64,000 bases of DNA. Origin: Tetracentron sinense. Lineage: Eukaryota; Streptophyta; Magnoliopsida; Trochodendrales; Trochodendraceae. Where the stretch lies: NCBI GenBank assembly GCA_015143295.1, contig CM026552.1:59886944-59950943 (forward strand). Direction: 5' to 3'. A model generated the notes under the pieces. It saw only the letters and a program-made list of their open reading frames with translations, was not told the DNA's origin and made no database searches. This document shows positions 25,201 through 34,200 of the stretch, in pieces; within the stretch, counting starts at the first letter, position 1, and every line of letters begins with the position of its first letter. The position numbers and the translations under genes were made by a program.

Positions 25201-28200
25201 TAACAGATATATGTTTAACTTTAAACACATAGACAAAGGCGTTATGCATGCATTTACACAATGTATAATATGATGCAAGTTTAAGTATAACACACATATA
25301 TGAGAAACTAAAAGACCAACGTGATTCACACTCAAAGATCTAGTACTCAGAATAGCGATGCCGATATAGGCTTATATCAATGCAAAGATGCATTAATTCG
25401 GATAGAGTATAACTTGAAATCTTCCAGAAATATAAGTAAGAGAATCTTCTAAAAATGTGTGTGTCTAACTTGTACGAGATTAGATTAGCCTGCATATTTG
25501 ACCATGTATAGAGGGCCCCTTTGAGAGGACATTCCGACATACCATGTCTGAAGATAAAATCCTCAAAATCTCACATTCCACCAAAAAAGAGGTCCCACCT
25601 AAACTTTCATGAAAAAATCTCAGACAATTGAAATCCCCTCCTATGCACCATGGGATATCCCATCCATAACGCACGTCATCCAATTCTTGCCAAAAATCAA
25701 GGGACTCAGAACACCGAGTAGGGCCACACAATCCCGAAAACACCCATTAGAAATCCTTCACTCTAAATCAACAATGAATTGAAAGAGAGTATGCTCCCTT
25801 TTCAGAATACAGCACCTCAACTAATTCATTATCCCAAATTATAAGGACAACCCAGAAGATCCCACAGATGGGCTCGCTACCCAATCCAAAAATCTCTCAC
25901 CCTATATTTGTTCGATCACACTATCTATCGCAATTTCCAATTTAGTCACTTGAAAGCATAGAATAACAGGTTTCTTTGCTTTAACCATCTGATTGACCGC
26001 CCTTCTTTTACTTAGCTACATATCCCTCTAATATTCCATGATATTAGACGTTGAGACATAGCTTACCACTGCCCCCTCTTTTGCCCTTTCTAACACTTCC
26101 CTGCAAAGTACAACTAGATGAACCTTCATAATAGATGCCCGTGGCTAACTTTTTTAGCTCTTTGGATAGTTTGACCTTATCTACCCCCTTGGACCGAGAC
26201 CCCCTCCGCCCCGGGAACGAGGTTGATTTTTGCCAACTGATATATTAATTTTTTATCTTTGGGAAATACTTTTCCTTCTAGTTGTATATTTCATGATACT
26301 TTGACAAAATCTCCTCATCATTTCAATGATTTGAAGAAAAAAAGAAATGAAAGTTTAAAGACCAAGATAGAAGTACGACACTATACTAAAAATAGGAAAC
26401 CCAGGTTACTACCACATCAACTATAGCAATAACATGGAAGACAATAAGTGAAGATATATAATTCCAACAAAGTTAGTTTTACAAAACACATGTCACATCA
26501 TATATGTTAGCAAAGCACTAAGTAGAAGACGTTTGAGTCATCATACTATCATAGTCCATAGATAAACAGTTTAGAAGATCAAGAAAATAACAGTTAAGAC
26601 GTCTATGTTAATGACTACATGCACATGCAAAAACATGAGCCATACCGTTAGTAGCTTATATAATATCGACTCCACATCTTCTCCAACATAACCTGCCTGC
26701 AAAAAGCAGTATTTTCCTGTTTCAGTTGATCAATAAAACAACCGAAAATGTTCCCACTGAATAGATTCATATAGTTCTTAAATGCAATGAGAAGATAGTA
26801 GTCATGGAAAATCAATGGGTGCAGATTCATAATAACACAACAAAAACAAACTGTCCATTTAACATCATTGATCAAGAGAAAGTCATTGCACTTCACCTAT
26901 TATTGCCCTTTCTAACTTTTCTTTTCCTTGTTTTTCTTGGAAGATCCCAGAAATGCTGAGATCTTGAATCTTGTAACACAGAACTATGTTCAAATCCACT
27001 GGCAAGCTACTTTACAGCAAGAAACATGCTATGAATGGGTAGTTTATGAAGCCATTCTAGGGACTCAATCAATGACTTGGTGACTAATTAGGCAAGCTAC
27101 TTTACAGCAAGAAATATTGATGTGACATATTGAACAGCATCTTCGACATGAAAGTTTTAAACTTTTATAATCAATCTATGCAATAATTTCAGCCACATAT
27201 TCGACCTATGAATTATAAGTACTGTCAAAATATTAAAGGAAAAATGTTATATTCCACAATCAGACATGAAAGTCTACCTACATTGATAGCAGAAATTAAA
27301 ACCACATAAAAGGCAGTTCTTCAAACATTGGCATGCTGACAGATAGCTAAAAGACTGATTTCCCTATCTTCAATAATGGAGCGTAATAAGAAGATCAATT
27401 AAGGAACTTGCCTGTGTTAACGTTGTCGCATCTGCAATGACAAAGGGCACATTCACAAAACGAGCAAGTGTTTTTGCTAGTAAAGTCTTTCCTGTCGTTA
27501 CAATCATGTCATAATATGCAAGTCAGAATAGCACTCTATAAATACAGTAATTTAGAGCCCATTTGGCATCAATTATTGTGATTCTCTAATTCTATAAATG
27601 ATTGAATTCCCAAAACCCTATATTCTTAGAATAAATTTTGTACTGAGAACTCCTTTGTAAACATTCAATCAGAATCCATTTTAAACAATAAAAAACATAA
27701 TTACATTCGGATGTGGAAAAAATCAGGATCATTGTAGACTAGTGAAATTGGGGATTGGGGTGATGTCAGGGGTCGTGGTAGCGGTCAGGGTGGAGGTGGG
27801 GCTGGGGCTGGGGCTAGAGGTGGTGGTGATGGTGAGGGTTTAGGCGGTGGTGACTAGTGCTGGTGTGGGGGTTGTGTCAGGGTATTGCGGGCAGTTGGGG
27901 GATGGGGGTGGAGAGTGATTGTGATGGAGGTGGTGGGGGTGGGGGTGGGAATTTTGGTGGAAGTGGTGGTAGTAGAGATAGGGCACTGAATTGTGGGGGC
28001 AGCGACAATGGGGATGGTGACGATGAGGTTGTTGGTGGCAATGGGGATGGTGAGGTGTTGGGCGGTGGAGGTGGTGGTAGTAGGGGTGGGAGCAGTAGCG
28101 GTTGGGGGATGGTGACGACTGATGATGAAGGTGGCAGTAGTAGGGGTGGGTGAGGTGACGTTGGGGGGTGATGACGACTGACGATGAAGGCGGTGGTAGT

Positions 28201-30321
28201 AGGGGTGGGTGCGGTGGCGTTGGAGGGTGGTGACGACTGTCGATGAAGGTGGTGGTAGTAGTGGTGGGTGTGGTGCGGTGGCATTGGGGGGTGGTGACAA
28301 TGAATGTGATGGTGAGGGGTGAGGGTGGGAGGTGGTATTGGAGGTGCTGGGGGCGGTGGGGTGGGGGTGTTGGAGGTAGTGGTCGGTGGTAGTGGTGAGA
28401 GTTATAGAATTTCTGCTTCTAATAATTGATTCTCAGGGTGACCTGTTTCCCAAAATTCTCTTCAAAACACATAATTTTTGGCAGAATCTTTCCACTATGA
28501 AGCACATTCATATGACATTTTCATTTTTATATTACCATGGAATAGAAAATCCCTCCCCAGGAGTGATGCCAAACAGCACGTTAGACCATAAGTAACGCGT
28601 AGAATCATCAGATATATTAGCAAGGCAACATTTTTTATTTTTTTTTGGGGGGGGGGGCGTAAATAACAACACAACATTGTTCACTGCGTAAGAAAATAAA
28701 AGGTTAGGAACGAAGAAGTAGGGGTCATACCCGAGCCAGTTGGACCCATCAAGAGTACATTGCTCTTCTCTAGCTCCACGGAATCATTGTCATCATTTTC
28801 TGCCTCAGAATTTCCTGATTCTGTTCCTGACCTGGTATTCAAATTTACAAATTCAAATTTACCAAGAAGCTCCACAAGATCAAACACCTAACTTCTAACA
28901 GCCACAAACACGTGTCAGCCGCTTACAAATGCATCTCAACTCGAGGAATAAAACTGAGCACTATCATCATGAGCCATAACACAAAGATTGTGAGGACCAC
29001 AAACTGAGTATACGAGAAGACCCCTAAGAACTAACCCTTTCTGCATGGAGGCATGAAATATCCTTTTGTAGTGGTTGTAAACAGCTACAGAAAGCACCTG
29101 CAGAATGGAAAAACCATCTATGAGACAAATCTTTAAAAAGTAAGCAATACTTAAAGACAAACAAAAAAAAAAAATGCCGAATTGTAACAAATTATTGCAA
29201 CATTTCTACTTAACACCAAGAGAAAAAACAAATAAAAATTCAATATCAATCCCTTTCTTCTATAAATCTTCAAAAACATGCGATGCCAAAATAAATAAAA
29301 AAATGGAATACACAAATCCAATTAAAAAAAAGTAAAATGTGCATAAGAATAATGTCTTTTGTTCTCCTACTATACATTAGTATTTGCTAGTGTTAAACAT
29401 CTAAGATCATGAAAGACCCTACTGAAAAATACAAACTTTATCACATTTTTCCTACTAAAACACTAGTGTAATGGTTGGAACAAAAATTGAAAAGTAATAA
29501 TAACATAAAACGCAAACCTTTTTCGCTCGTTCCTGCCCAATAACAAACTTGTCAAGTCCCTTACAGATTTCCTTGGGTGTAGGCAAATCCTTGCCCAAAT
29601 TGGATCCACCCCACCCATTTTTATCTCCAAAAGAAGCGCCGTTGCCGTTGCCGCTGCCACTGCCGCCGGGGGGGCCTGCAGCCCGTATGACATTAACCCC
29701 AGGTGCGAACGGAGGGCCAGGTGGCGTATGCACAGCCAGGCCATTCCCGGAAGGCGGGACGGGCGGGGGCGGCCAATTCTCAGGTGGGTCACCACCATAT
29801 GACCTGAGCGTCTCCCAGAATGAGACCCTGAGCCGATTCCCGAAATCCTCTTCACCTTCGCCTTCACCCCCATCGTTGTTGGGTTTTTTCTCGGTTTTAA
29901 CCCTGCCAATCTCGATGAAGTTGCCCTGCAAAGGAGCGAGTTTGTAGGGGCGGAAGTAGTAGGCGGTCTTGCAATTGGGGCAGAGATTGAGGGCCTGGTA
30001 GGACCCTCCTTTGTCGATGGAGGAGGATGGGCGTTGATTGGAGAAGAGGAGGTCCATCTGCTTGGAGCAGCGAGGGCAATTGGCTTCTGCCCTAATTTTA
30101 CGAGTCTGGAATTCGTCAGAGCCACCCTCCCATTTGTAGCGTTCCTGAAATCCAAGGAGCGATTCGCGGCGGCGAAAGGAGCCGATGTGGAGGCAATTGA
30201 AGCGCGTAGAGATTGGCGATTTCTGAGAGAAACGATAGTTGGAGCGAGTTTCCGATAAGGCGAAGCGGGATGTTCTGGTCGCCGTTTCTCTCAGCCTTTT
30301 CCATCTCAGAACTCCAGACAT
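1234..30321 (-). CDS. CLPX: Mitochondrial-type ClpX, ATP-dependent unfoldase subunit of Clp protease (11 exons, 3' end outside window)
   Basis: AAA+ unfoldase that feeds substrates to ClpP, here probably in the mitochondrial matrix. Exons in gene order: 30321-29518, 29097-29036, 28831-28731, 27491-27412, 26696-26646, 25047-24973, 24886-24809, 12156-12100, 1748-1678, 1593-1494, 1338-1234. Phases match at every junction and give 528 codons. The Met at 30321 was chosen because it opens an Arg-rich presequence-like N-terminus. Visible motifs: zinc-binding CxxC pairs (C82/C85, C114/C117), a Gly/Pro-rich linker (about 180-245), Walker A GPTGSGKT (318-325), pore loop GYVG (351-354), Walker B with D383-E384, RKH loop (427-429), IGF tripeptide (466-468) that docks ClpP in the family, and the arginine finger in GRFP (R511). 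The sensor-2 GARGLR region and C-terminal small domain are not in the window; I found no further exon in 1-1233. All junctions are GT-AG except the donor after exon 4, which is GC. Presence of the IGF and RKH loops argues for a functional protein. Mitochondrial rather than plastid location is inferred. Confidence 0.93.
2162..2405 (+). repeat. 5' LTR of Copia-1
   Basis: Pairs with 7370-7657: same start TGTTGAA, same run through the TTTTTCCCTAAACCTAATCTC region, same end near CCTCACAAAC. The final CA appears mutated here. It is about 44 bp shorter than the 3' copy, mainly because it lacks the expanded CTCCTT tract and a short insertion near the LTR start. Confidence 0.9.
2406..2418 (+). promoter_or_regulatory. 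Primer-binding site of Copia-1 (initiator tRNA-Met type)
   Basis: TGGTATCAAAGCC immediately follows the LTR. The usual plant site complementary to the 3' end of initiator tRNA-Met is TGGTATCAGAGC, so this is a one-base variant. Confidence 0.85.
2468..2501 (+). promoter_or_regulatory. Perfect inverted repeat with two TGACGTCA sites in the Copia-1 leader
   Basis: Arms GCTGACGTCAGCATGA (2468-2483) and TCATGCTGACGTCAGC (2486-2501) pair perfectly around a 2-nt centre. Each arm contains the palindromic bZIP core TGACGTCA. A second small inverted repeat, TACGG-AA-CCGTA, follows within the next 15 bases. In RNA this would be a strong hairpin just downstream of the primer-binding site; in DNA it could bind bZIP (TGA-type) factors. 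The function is inferred. Confidence 0.6.
3056..7362 (+). pseudogene. Copia-1 gag-pol polyprotein, disabled
   Basis: Gag begins near 3062 with the Copia-type segment [12 protein letters not shown] and reads on through three in-frame stops (about 3398, 3530, 3608) and a frameshift near 3637. A zinc knuckle [14 protein letters not shown] lies near 3886-3930. Protease signature DSGAS is near 4224-4240 in another frame. Integrase follows with the GAG-pre-integrase WHRRLGHPS and CETCEFAKH segments, then DDFSRTTW (about 4858-4885). Reverse transcriptase has [14 protein letters not shown] (about 6160-6200) and a catalytic box reading YVDEV (about 6411-6425) where YVDD is usual. RNase H has YTDADW (about 6892). 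Stops and shifts throughout rule out a working product. Confidence 0.9.
7370..7657 (+). repeat. 3' LTR of Copia-1 with expanded CTTCTC microsatellite
   Basis: Begins directly after a purine-rich tract (GAGTGGGAG, 7361-7369), the second-strand primer position. Ends CCAACA before the target duplication TATTG. A (CTTCTC)n run of roughly eight units at about 7556-7606 is absent from the 5' LTR, so it grew after insertion. Confidence 0.9.
8713..8753 (+). mobile_element. Micro-insertion with LINE-like tail and 13-bp target duplication
   Basis: AAGTTACTAGGAT occurs at 8713-8725 and again at 8741-8753. Between them are only 15 nt, CTACCAATTAAAAAG. The insert resembles the last bases of a LINE (TTACCAAT then A-rich). 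The structure is a target-site duplication around a nearly fully 5'-truncated retroposon. Confidence 0.6.
8935..9010. repeat. Polypyrimidine tract with 22-bp repeat unit
   Basis: Almost pure C/T on the plus strand. The segment CCTCCACTTCTCTCTCTTCC recurs twice in tandem (about 8949 and 8972), flanked by CCCTCC runs. Simple expansion is the plain reading. Confidence 0.7.
9249..9296 (+). mobile_element. Micro-insertion with LINE-like tail and 16-bp target duplication
   Basis: AAAGTTCCATAATTTC is found at 9249-9264 and 9281-9296, with 16 nt between: TTTAACCGATTAAAAA. The insert is a divergent form of the TTACCAAT(A)n tail. Confidence 0.55.
11475..11519 (+). mobile_element. Micro-insertion with poly-A tail and 12-bp target duplication
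   Basis: TTGGTAGCCATA is found at 11475-11486 and 11508-11519. The 21 nt between them are CCAATC followed by 14 A and one T. The A run directly before the second copy fits target-primed insertion of a LINE tail on the plus strand. Confidence 0.65.
12157..13140. other. Left part of CLPX intron 7, short direct repeats only
   Basis: No gene is seen. A roughly 32-bp segment (AGCAAATCAAGGGYTGAAGA core) occurs near 12182 and near 12331. At about 12390-12477 three tandem copies of a 30-36 bp unit built on AAGATAYRGAATCT and TTCAAGAAAATTGAC follow one another. An AC microsatellite lies at about 12921-12934. Confidence 0.55.
13141..14390 (-). repeat. Non-coding LTR-like remnant, left part, split by the LINE
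   Basis: AT-rich left half, then at 13895-14095 a degenerate minisatellite built on GCTGTAACAGTGCTGGAACAG, then three GTGAATAGT copies near 14187-14228. There is no coding sequence. The DNA resumes at 20690 after the LINE, where TATAAAAGCCC-type sequence appears near 20850. An LTR origin is inferred from layout only; ends are not defined. Confidence 0.35.
14560..18549 (-). pseudogene. LINE ORF2 (endonuclease, reverse transcriptase, zf-RVT), broken
   Basis: The start is the Met of [12 protein letters not shown] at 18549, the usual opening of plant L1 endonucleases. [17 protein letters not shown] (about 18130-18080) is the second endonuclease block. Reverse transcriptase blocks: [10 protein letters not shown] (about 17190), KDFRPISLV (about 17025), [12 protein letters not shown] (about 16810), and the catalytic box YADD (16493-16482). 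[17 protein letters not shown] (about 16180) and FWEDDW (about 15720) belong to the region before zf-RVT. After the LTR insertion the zf-RVT part resumes with [20 protein letters not shown] (about 14950) and the terminal WGLWRE segment (about 14660). Multiple shifts and stops make it non-functional. Confidence 0.88.
15189..15648 (+). repeat. Truncated or solo LTR fragment of Tekay-like Gypsy family inside the LINE
   Basis: The right end, CTCCTAGGGGGTATTTTGGG then TCGCGACA, matches the terminus of the Gypsy-1 LTR (CTCCTAGGGTGGGTTTTGGG then TCGCGACA). The internal GTCGTGGTCC-like acidic reading near 15240-15340 also parallels that LTR. ACCTC occurs directly before (15184-15188) and after (15649-15653), which may be a target duplication, although the left end lacks the expected TG. 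Confidence 0.6.
18711..20660 (-). pseudogene. LINE ORF1 (DUF4283-type nucleic-acid-binding protein), broken
   Basis: Reading right to left, fragments in shifting frames match the DUF4283 arrangement: [14 protein letters not shown] and [10 protein letters not shown] (about 20600-20420), CLLLDRW (about 20370), then [15 protein letters not shown] and ARILVSG (about 20270-20150). A long Ser-rich, Arg-rich C-terminal region follows (19661-18711). Such proteins bind element RNA in the ribonucleoprotein. At least three frame changes and a stop near 20300 prevent translation as one chain. Confidence 0.75.
20690..21499. other. Continuation of LTR-like remnant and unassigned DNA in intron 7
   Basis: Directly continues the sequence left of the LINE. 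It includes CCCAATTTGGGCCTTATAAAAGCCCAAATT near 20833-20862, partly palindromic, with a TATA-like core. No coding sequence is convincing; the 21077-21295 and 20862-21155 open stretches carry no recognisable motif. Confidence 0.4.
21500..24138 (+). pseudogene. Copia gag-pol remnant without LTRs (Copia-2) in CLPX intron 7
   Basis: In order: a zinc knuckle, [15 protein letters not shown] (about 21557-21602); a protease relic reading DSKAS where DSGA is expected (about 21890-21903); integrase relics, [13 protein letters not shown] (about 22982-23020); an RT N-terminal block, [13 protein letters not shown] (about 23802-23840) and [10 protein letters not shown] (about 23848-23877); then [12 protein letters not shown] (about 23944-23980) and [14 protein letters not shown] (about 24090-24130). 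Gaps, stops and frame changes are frequent. Homology stops at 24138, just before an A run (24142-24157). No LTR or target duplication was found. Its zinc knuckle and RT resemble Copia-1, so the two may be related lineages. Confidence 0.8.
24375..24420 (-). mobile_element. Micro-insertion with LINE-like tail and 15-bp target duplication
   Basis: AATGTACAAGGATAG occurs at 24375-24389 and 24406-24420. The 16 nt between them read ACCAATAAAAAAAAAG on the minus strand, the last bases of a LINE plus its A tail. Confidence 0.7.
24485..24527 (-). mobile_element. Micro-insertion with LINE-like tail and 13-bp target duplication
   Basis: AACTCACAAGCAC (24485-24497) and AACTCACAAGAAC (24515-24527) match at 12 of 13 positions. 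The 17 nt between read CTTACCAATAAAAAAAA on the minus strand, nearly the same insert as the one 95 bp to the left, but at an unrelated target. Confidence 0.7.
24528..24808. other. CLPX intron 7, gene-proximal end, nothing else seen
   Basis: AT-rich intron sequence up to the exon 7 donor (ACT|GTGAGT). No repeat or coding signal was recognised. Confidence 0.5.
25440..26230 (-). pseudogene. LINE endonuclease fragment in CLPX intron 5
   Basis: Right to left on the minus strand: SWNIRG (about 26046-26030), the opening motif of plant LINE endonucleases; then [15 protein letters not shown] (about 25660-25615); then [19 protein letters not shown] (about 25530-25475). Several stops lie between. Neither reverse transcriptase nor a tail is present, so this is an internal fragment of a second LINE family. 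The sequence differs from the intron 7 LINE. Confidence 0.75.
27001..27114. repeat. 24-bp direct repeat, 90-bp period, in CLPX intron 4
   Basis: GGCAAGCTACTTTACAGCAA plus GAAA is present at 27001-27024 and exactly again at 27091-27114. The intervening 66 bp are not duplicated and there is no A tail, so a small duplication or slippage event is more likely than retroposition. Confidence 0.8.
27410..27411 (-). other. Non-canonical GC splice donor of CLPX intron 4
   Basis: On the minus strand exon 4 ends ACACAG and the intron begins GCAAGT, the usual context of plant GC-AG introns. The acceptor is TTTTTGCAG at 26705-26697. Using this donor gives the uninterrupted family sequence [11 protein letters not shown]. 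No GT donor nearby keeps both frame and sequence. Confidence 0.85.
27740..28400 (+). repeat. G-rich minisatellite in CLPX intron 3 (59-bp units)
   Basis: About 650 bp in which the plus strand is dominated by GGTGG and GGGG runs. A 59-bp unit repeats at 28102-28160 and 28161-28219, then in a 64-bp form at 28220-28283, with a partial fourth copy after it. Unit landmarks are GGTGACGACTG and GATGAAGG. The long Gly-rich (plus) and Pro-rich (minus) open frames here are by-products of composition. The G-rich strand is the template strand of CLPX. Confidence 0.8.
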
Positions 30322-30566
30322 CTTCTTCTGATTGATGATTGATGATTGATGATGAACTTCAGAGCATAAATAAATATATGAAATTCTGTGGAAAAGGAGA
30401 TTAGAGATATAAGAGAGATGTGACATATAAGAGAGATGTGATTTTGGGATCTGTTGTCGTTGTAACAGTAACAAATCACGGATGCGTTGTGTCTTTTTTA
30501 GATTTTCATTTGTTTATTATAATGCATAAATAAGGTGGGGGGTGTGAGACTTGAGATGGGATAGAT

Positions 30567-30599
<33 letters not shown>

Positions 30600-31200
30600 G
30601 GAAATGCGGGATGGCATGGAGAGAGCAGCAGATAAAGTTGGGAACGTTTGTTGGAGAAATATGACGATTATATATCTCGTGTCTTTCAACCTCTTCCACT
30701 GCATTTCGCTTCACCAATTAACCGCATGCTCTACTGGCACGTGCGGTGAACATATGTTACGACTAGAGTGGCAATGATTGTCAGGTTGGGTTGTCAAGTT
30801 CAATGCGGTTCGAATTCGGGTTCGTAGTCTGCCCCTTTAGAGGAACCGATACGCTACGGATAGGATAAGGTAATTCATTTTTCGATTCGCTTAAGTTAGT
30901 TTGATTTACTAGCTTAATTCGTTACTTAAACATGTAAAACAAAATATATATATTTTATATTATATTTTATATTATATTATAAAAATATATATCTTTTAAA
31001 CATGTAAACAACATATTACAGATACTTATTTGAAAATTTTTAAAAAACAATGTCTTTTAATGAATGGATTGGAAACTCAAAGTATAAATCTGTCAAACCT
31101 AGTGAAAAATATCAGTGAATTTGAATAAAAAACTTGACAAACTAAGATTGTTTTAAAACTCAAATAAATTTGAATAACCTAGTGATAGTTATTGTTTTTA
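30322..31200 (-). promoter_or_regulatory. CLPX upstream region with (GA)n tract
   Basis: Sequence 5' of the CLPX start. On the minus strand it is a CT-rich stretch with (TC)15 at 30598-30568, common in plant core promoters and 5' leaders. TATA-like AT stretches occur at about 30366-30382 and 30520-30533. The transcription start cannot be fixed. About 30935-31010 is an AT-only stretch bounded by two TAAACATGTAAA copies. No gene is seen. Confidence 0.4.
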
Positions 31201-31212
31201 GCTCTGATACCA
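31201..31212 (-). promoter_or_regulatory. Primer-binding site of a lost LTR retrotransposon
   Basis: The minus strand reads TGGTATCAGAGC, an exact initiator-tRNA-Met primer site, 2 nt from the LTR end TGTGAC at 31215. The element body that should follow to the left is missing. Confidence 0.75.
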
Positions 31213-31214
31213 AC

Positions 31215-34200
31215 TGTGACACCCCGAACCCGCACCTTAAGAAATCATATTCCGAGACTCGCGCTCAATCGTCATTACCACGTAGCGGAAGACTTTACCC
31301 ATGAAAATACAAGAAATTTTCAACTTTTCATATGTGCTTACATAAGCAATAACAACCGGTCATCACAATAACTCGTTATAAGCAAATGCATTACATTTAC
31401 TTGCTACGGTGATCCTTATAAGTGTCAATCGTTCTATCGAGACCTTCTATTCTCTAGACAGCAACATCATAATCTGCTGACATGAAACGTCAGTGAACTA
31501 TGAAGCCCAATAAAATTCACAGTCAATCTAAACTATTTTTCACATAATAACACTCATCAATAATTATATAATAGTACAATTCAATGTCCATGTTACAGTA
31601 ATATACAGGATAATAAGATAGTAACAATATCATGAATTATGACCCAAGGTCACTTAGGGCTATTTCACCCTATCTGTGGTTCTCAACCTCTTAATGTTTT
31701 CCATTTATTAAGTTCATCCAATAATAACGATGTTCACAACATCAGGTTACCATCACAGGCAACCGACCACGTTTTACCTTTGGGTCCATAGACTCTATCT
31801 GATAGGTCTTAGCCCTTAAAAGTTTACTCTTGAATTCATTGACTCAAATCATTAACTGGTAGGGTATACACCAGCTAAAATCAAACTTTGAGTCCTTAGA
31901 CTATGTACAATCTTGAGTCTTTAGACTCAACTCACAACTTGTACCATCTTAGGATATACCAAATTACAGTGGTCCACATTCCTCTAATGTCTTGGGACAT
32001 ACCTAAGTACAGCGATCCACATTACTCAACTTGTCTTTGACAAACATCTCTCAAAGTCTTGTTGGAACATACCGAAGTACAGAGGCTCCACCTCTCAAAG
32101 TATTGTTAGAACATACCATAGTAAATAAGTCACCATCCTTTATGGTACTTTGTCAGTGCTAATTGTTATACATTTAAGCACTCAAACTAAACTTATTAGT
32201 TCTCTAGAGTAATCTTTTGAACTATTTTACGGTACTTGGTTGTCTTTGTTGATTTCAGGTTCATACGACGAAAATAAATAAAAATTGAAGATTTGAAGAC
32301 TCCAAAGACTTAGAAGAACTTTAACCATATGAAAGACCAAAAAAATGAAGAATTATGAGAAATTTAGTACCTTACGATCGATCGTGGTGTTACTGCGATT
32401 GTCTTATGAAACTGTTATTGATTATGCAACTGTCTCATGAAATGGATATTGAATATGTACATGTATTAATGTTATTGTTAGTTAGACTAGATATCCGCTG
32501 AATGTTTTCAATACTTAGTCAACCTGTTATTGTCGTCAGGTTTAGTGCAGGAGCTCATTGCCGAACTGTGGATTGAGGAGGTTTATTGAGAGGAAGAAGA
32601 GGAAGGGGAGCTTCCCGATGAGGGAACCCGAGACCTCAACAATTGGTCGTACTATTAGGCCTTTATTTTGAGTTGTTGTGAAAGAGCTTTGATAGTAAAT
32701 TTATATTTAGTTAATGTTGCTTAGACTTAGTTTTATGGATGATCAGATTATGAGTTGAGGTTTATTTTGGTAGTATGATGTCTAGGATGGTTGTTGATAT
32801 TGAGAAACATTTTATGGTTGCTATTTTGGGAGAATTATTCTTTAGTCTTCGCCTTGTATGTTATAGATTCAAGCAGGAATAAGCAGCGTGACTAACCTAA
32901 AGTCTCATTATGTCCAGGGTGGGGTTTGGGGGTCGTTATATCAGTAGTATGAATAATGATCTAAATTAGCTTCTCCATCTTAGTAATCACCTTCTTGCTC
33001 CTCTGGGTGTTTGATAGGTGCTAAATGTTATACATAAAAGCAGCTCAAACTTAACTTGTTAACCCTGTAGAGTATTCTTTTAAATATTTTTATACTACTT
33101 GGTTGTTTATTTTTGTTTCAGGTTCATTCGCGAAAAAGAGTTTAAAATGGAAGCTTTAAAAGCATTAAAGACTCAGAAGGATCTCAAGAAGAAAAATATC
33201 AAAGAAGGGAACAAAAATCAAAGTCAGCAGGGAAGATTTTCTCTGGGCAATCGATCGCCCAAAGGGGGGCGATCGATCACCCTCCCTGCGTGTGGAGAGT
33301 TTAAAGCTGCGAGAATTTTACCATATGGGCCCAATTTGACTATTCTTTAAGGCCCAAATTCATAGGAAAAAGAGAAAATAAGAGTTGTAATCCAATTAGA
33401 AGTTCTTATTCTATAAGGACTCTATCTTTCTCTTTTTCTCTATAAAATGAGAGATTCTTTGTAGAGATTTTGAATCAGAAAAATGAGAAGCTCTGGAGAT
33501 CAAGGAAGCCATGAAGAAGAATGATGCAGCTTTGTCTATGAAGATGATGCATTTCTCCCTTGCTATGAACTAATTTCCATTCTAGGGTTTCCATGAAACC
33601 CTAGACAAGTAACTGTGTCATTTATTTTGTTTTTATTTAGATTATCTGAATTGTAAGACATTGATTGTATAAATTAGAGGGTTGTTTCAACAACTGGATT
33701 TATTGATTTATATTCGATTTCAATGGAATTTTCATCATTGTCTTAGGTATTATGAATTTGAAATTGAATTCACTTGTGTTAATTTTCGTTAGAATTTAAA
33801 CATAGGTTTTATGCAAATGTTTTAAAATATCGAGAGATTAAATTCGAAGATATTTTATACTAAGGGAAAACGAGTGATTATACAACCGTAGATTAGTGTG
33901 TATCATTCGTACTAACCGAATATACGATATGCTTAGAATATAATCCCTTAAACTTTTCTTGATCAGTTGAGAGGGGACGTGTTGTCACTCTAACTGGAAT
34001 GTTTGCAATTTAAGAGGTTAGAATAAATTCAAAATAGGGATTAGTTATTAAGGTTAGTGGTGGATTTGAAAACCCTAGATTTTCTCTTCAAATGATTTAA
34101 AAACCCATTAGTTGATAATTAATTTAGAAATCTCCCTTAGTTTACTTTTAGTTTAATTCATTGTTTTAGTTTAATGAAGCAAAATTCAATTACCAATCTT

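Noticed and set aside
27854..28300. Long Pro/Thr-rich and Gly-rich open frames
   Set aside because: Produced by the G-rich minisatellite within a CLPX intron; no start context or conserved motif.
28620..28685. T run plus G run between two CAACATT copies, possible sixth micro-insertion
   Set aside because: The repeat is only 7 bp and the insert lacks the TTACC tail; poly-G next to poly-T is more like a simple repeat or assembly artefact.
29310..29335. CCAATTAAAAAAAA in CLPX intron 1, like the micro-insertion tails
   Set aside because: No direct repeat flanks it; the neighbouring sequences do not match.
30760..30860. GAGTGGCAATG...GGTTCG segment resembling hAT miniature element ends
   Set aside because: Neither a second terminus nor an 8-bp duplication could be found.
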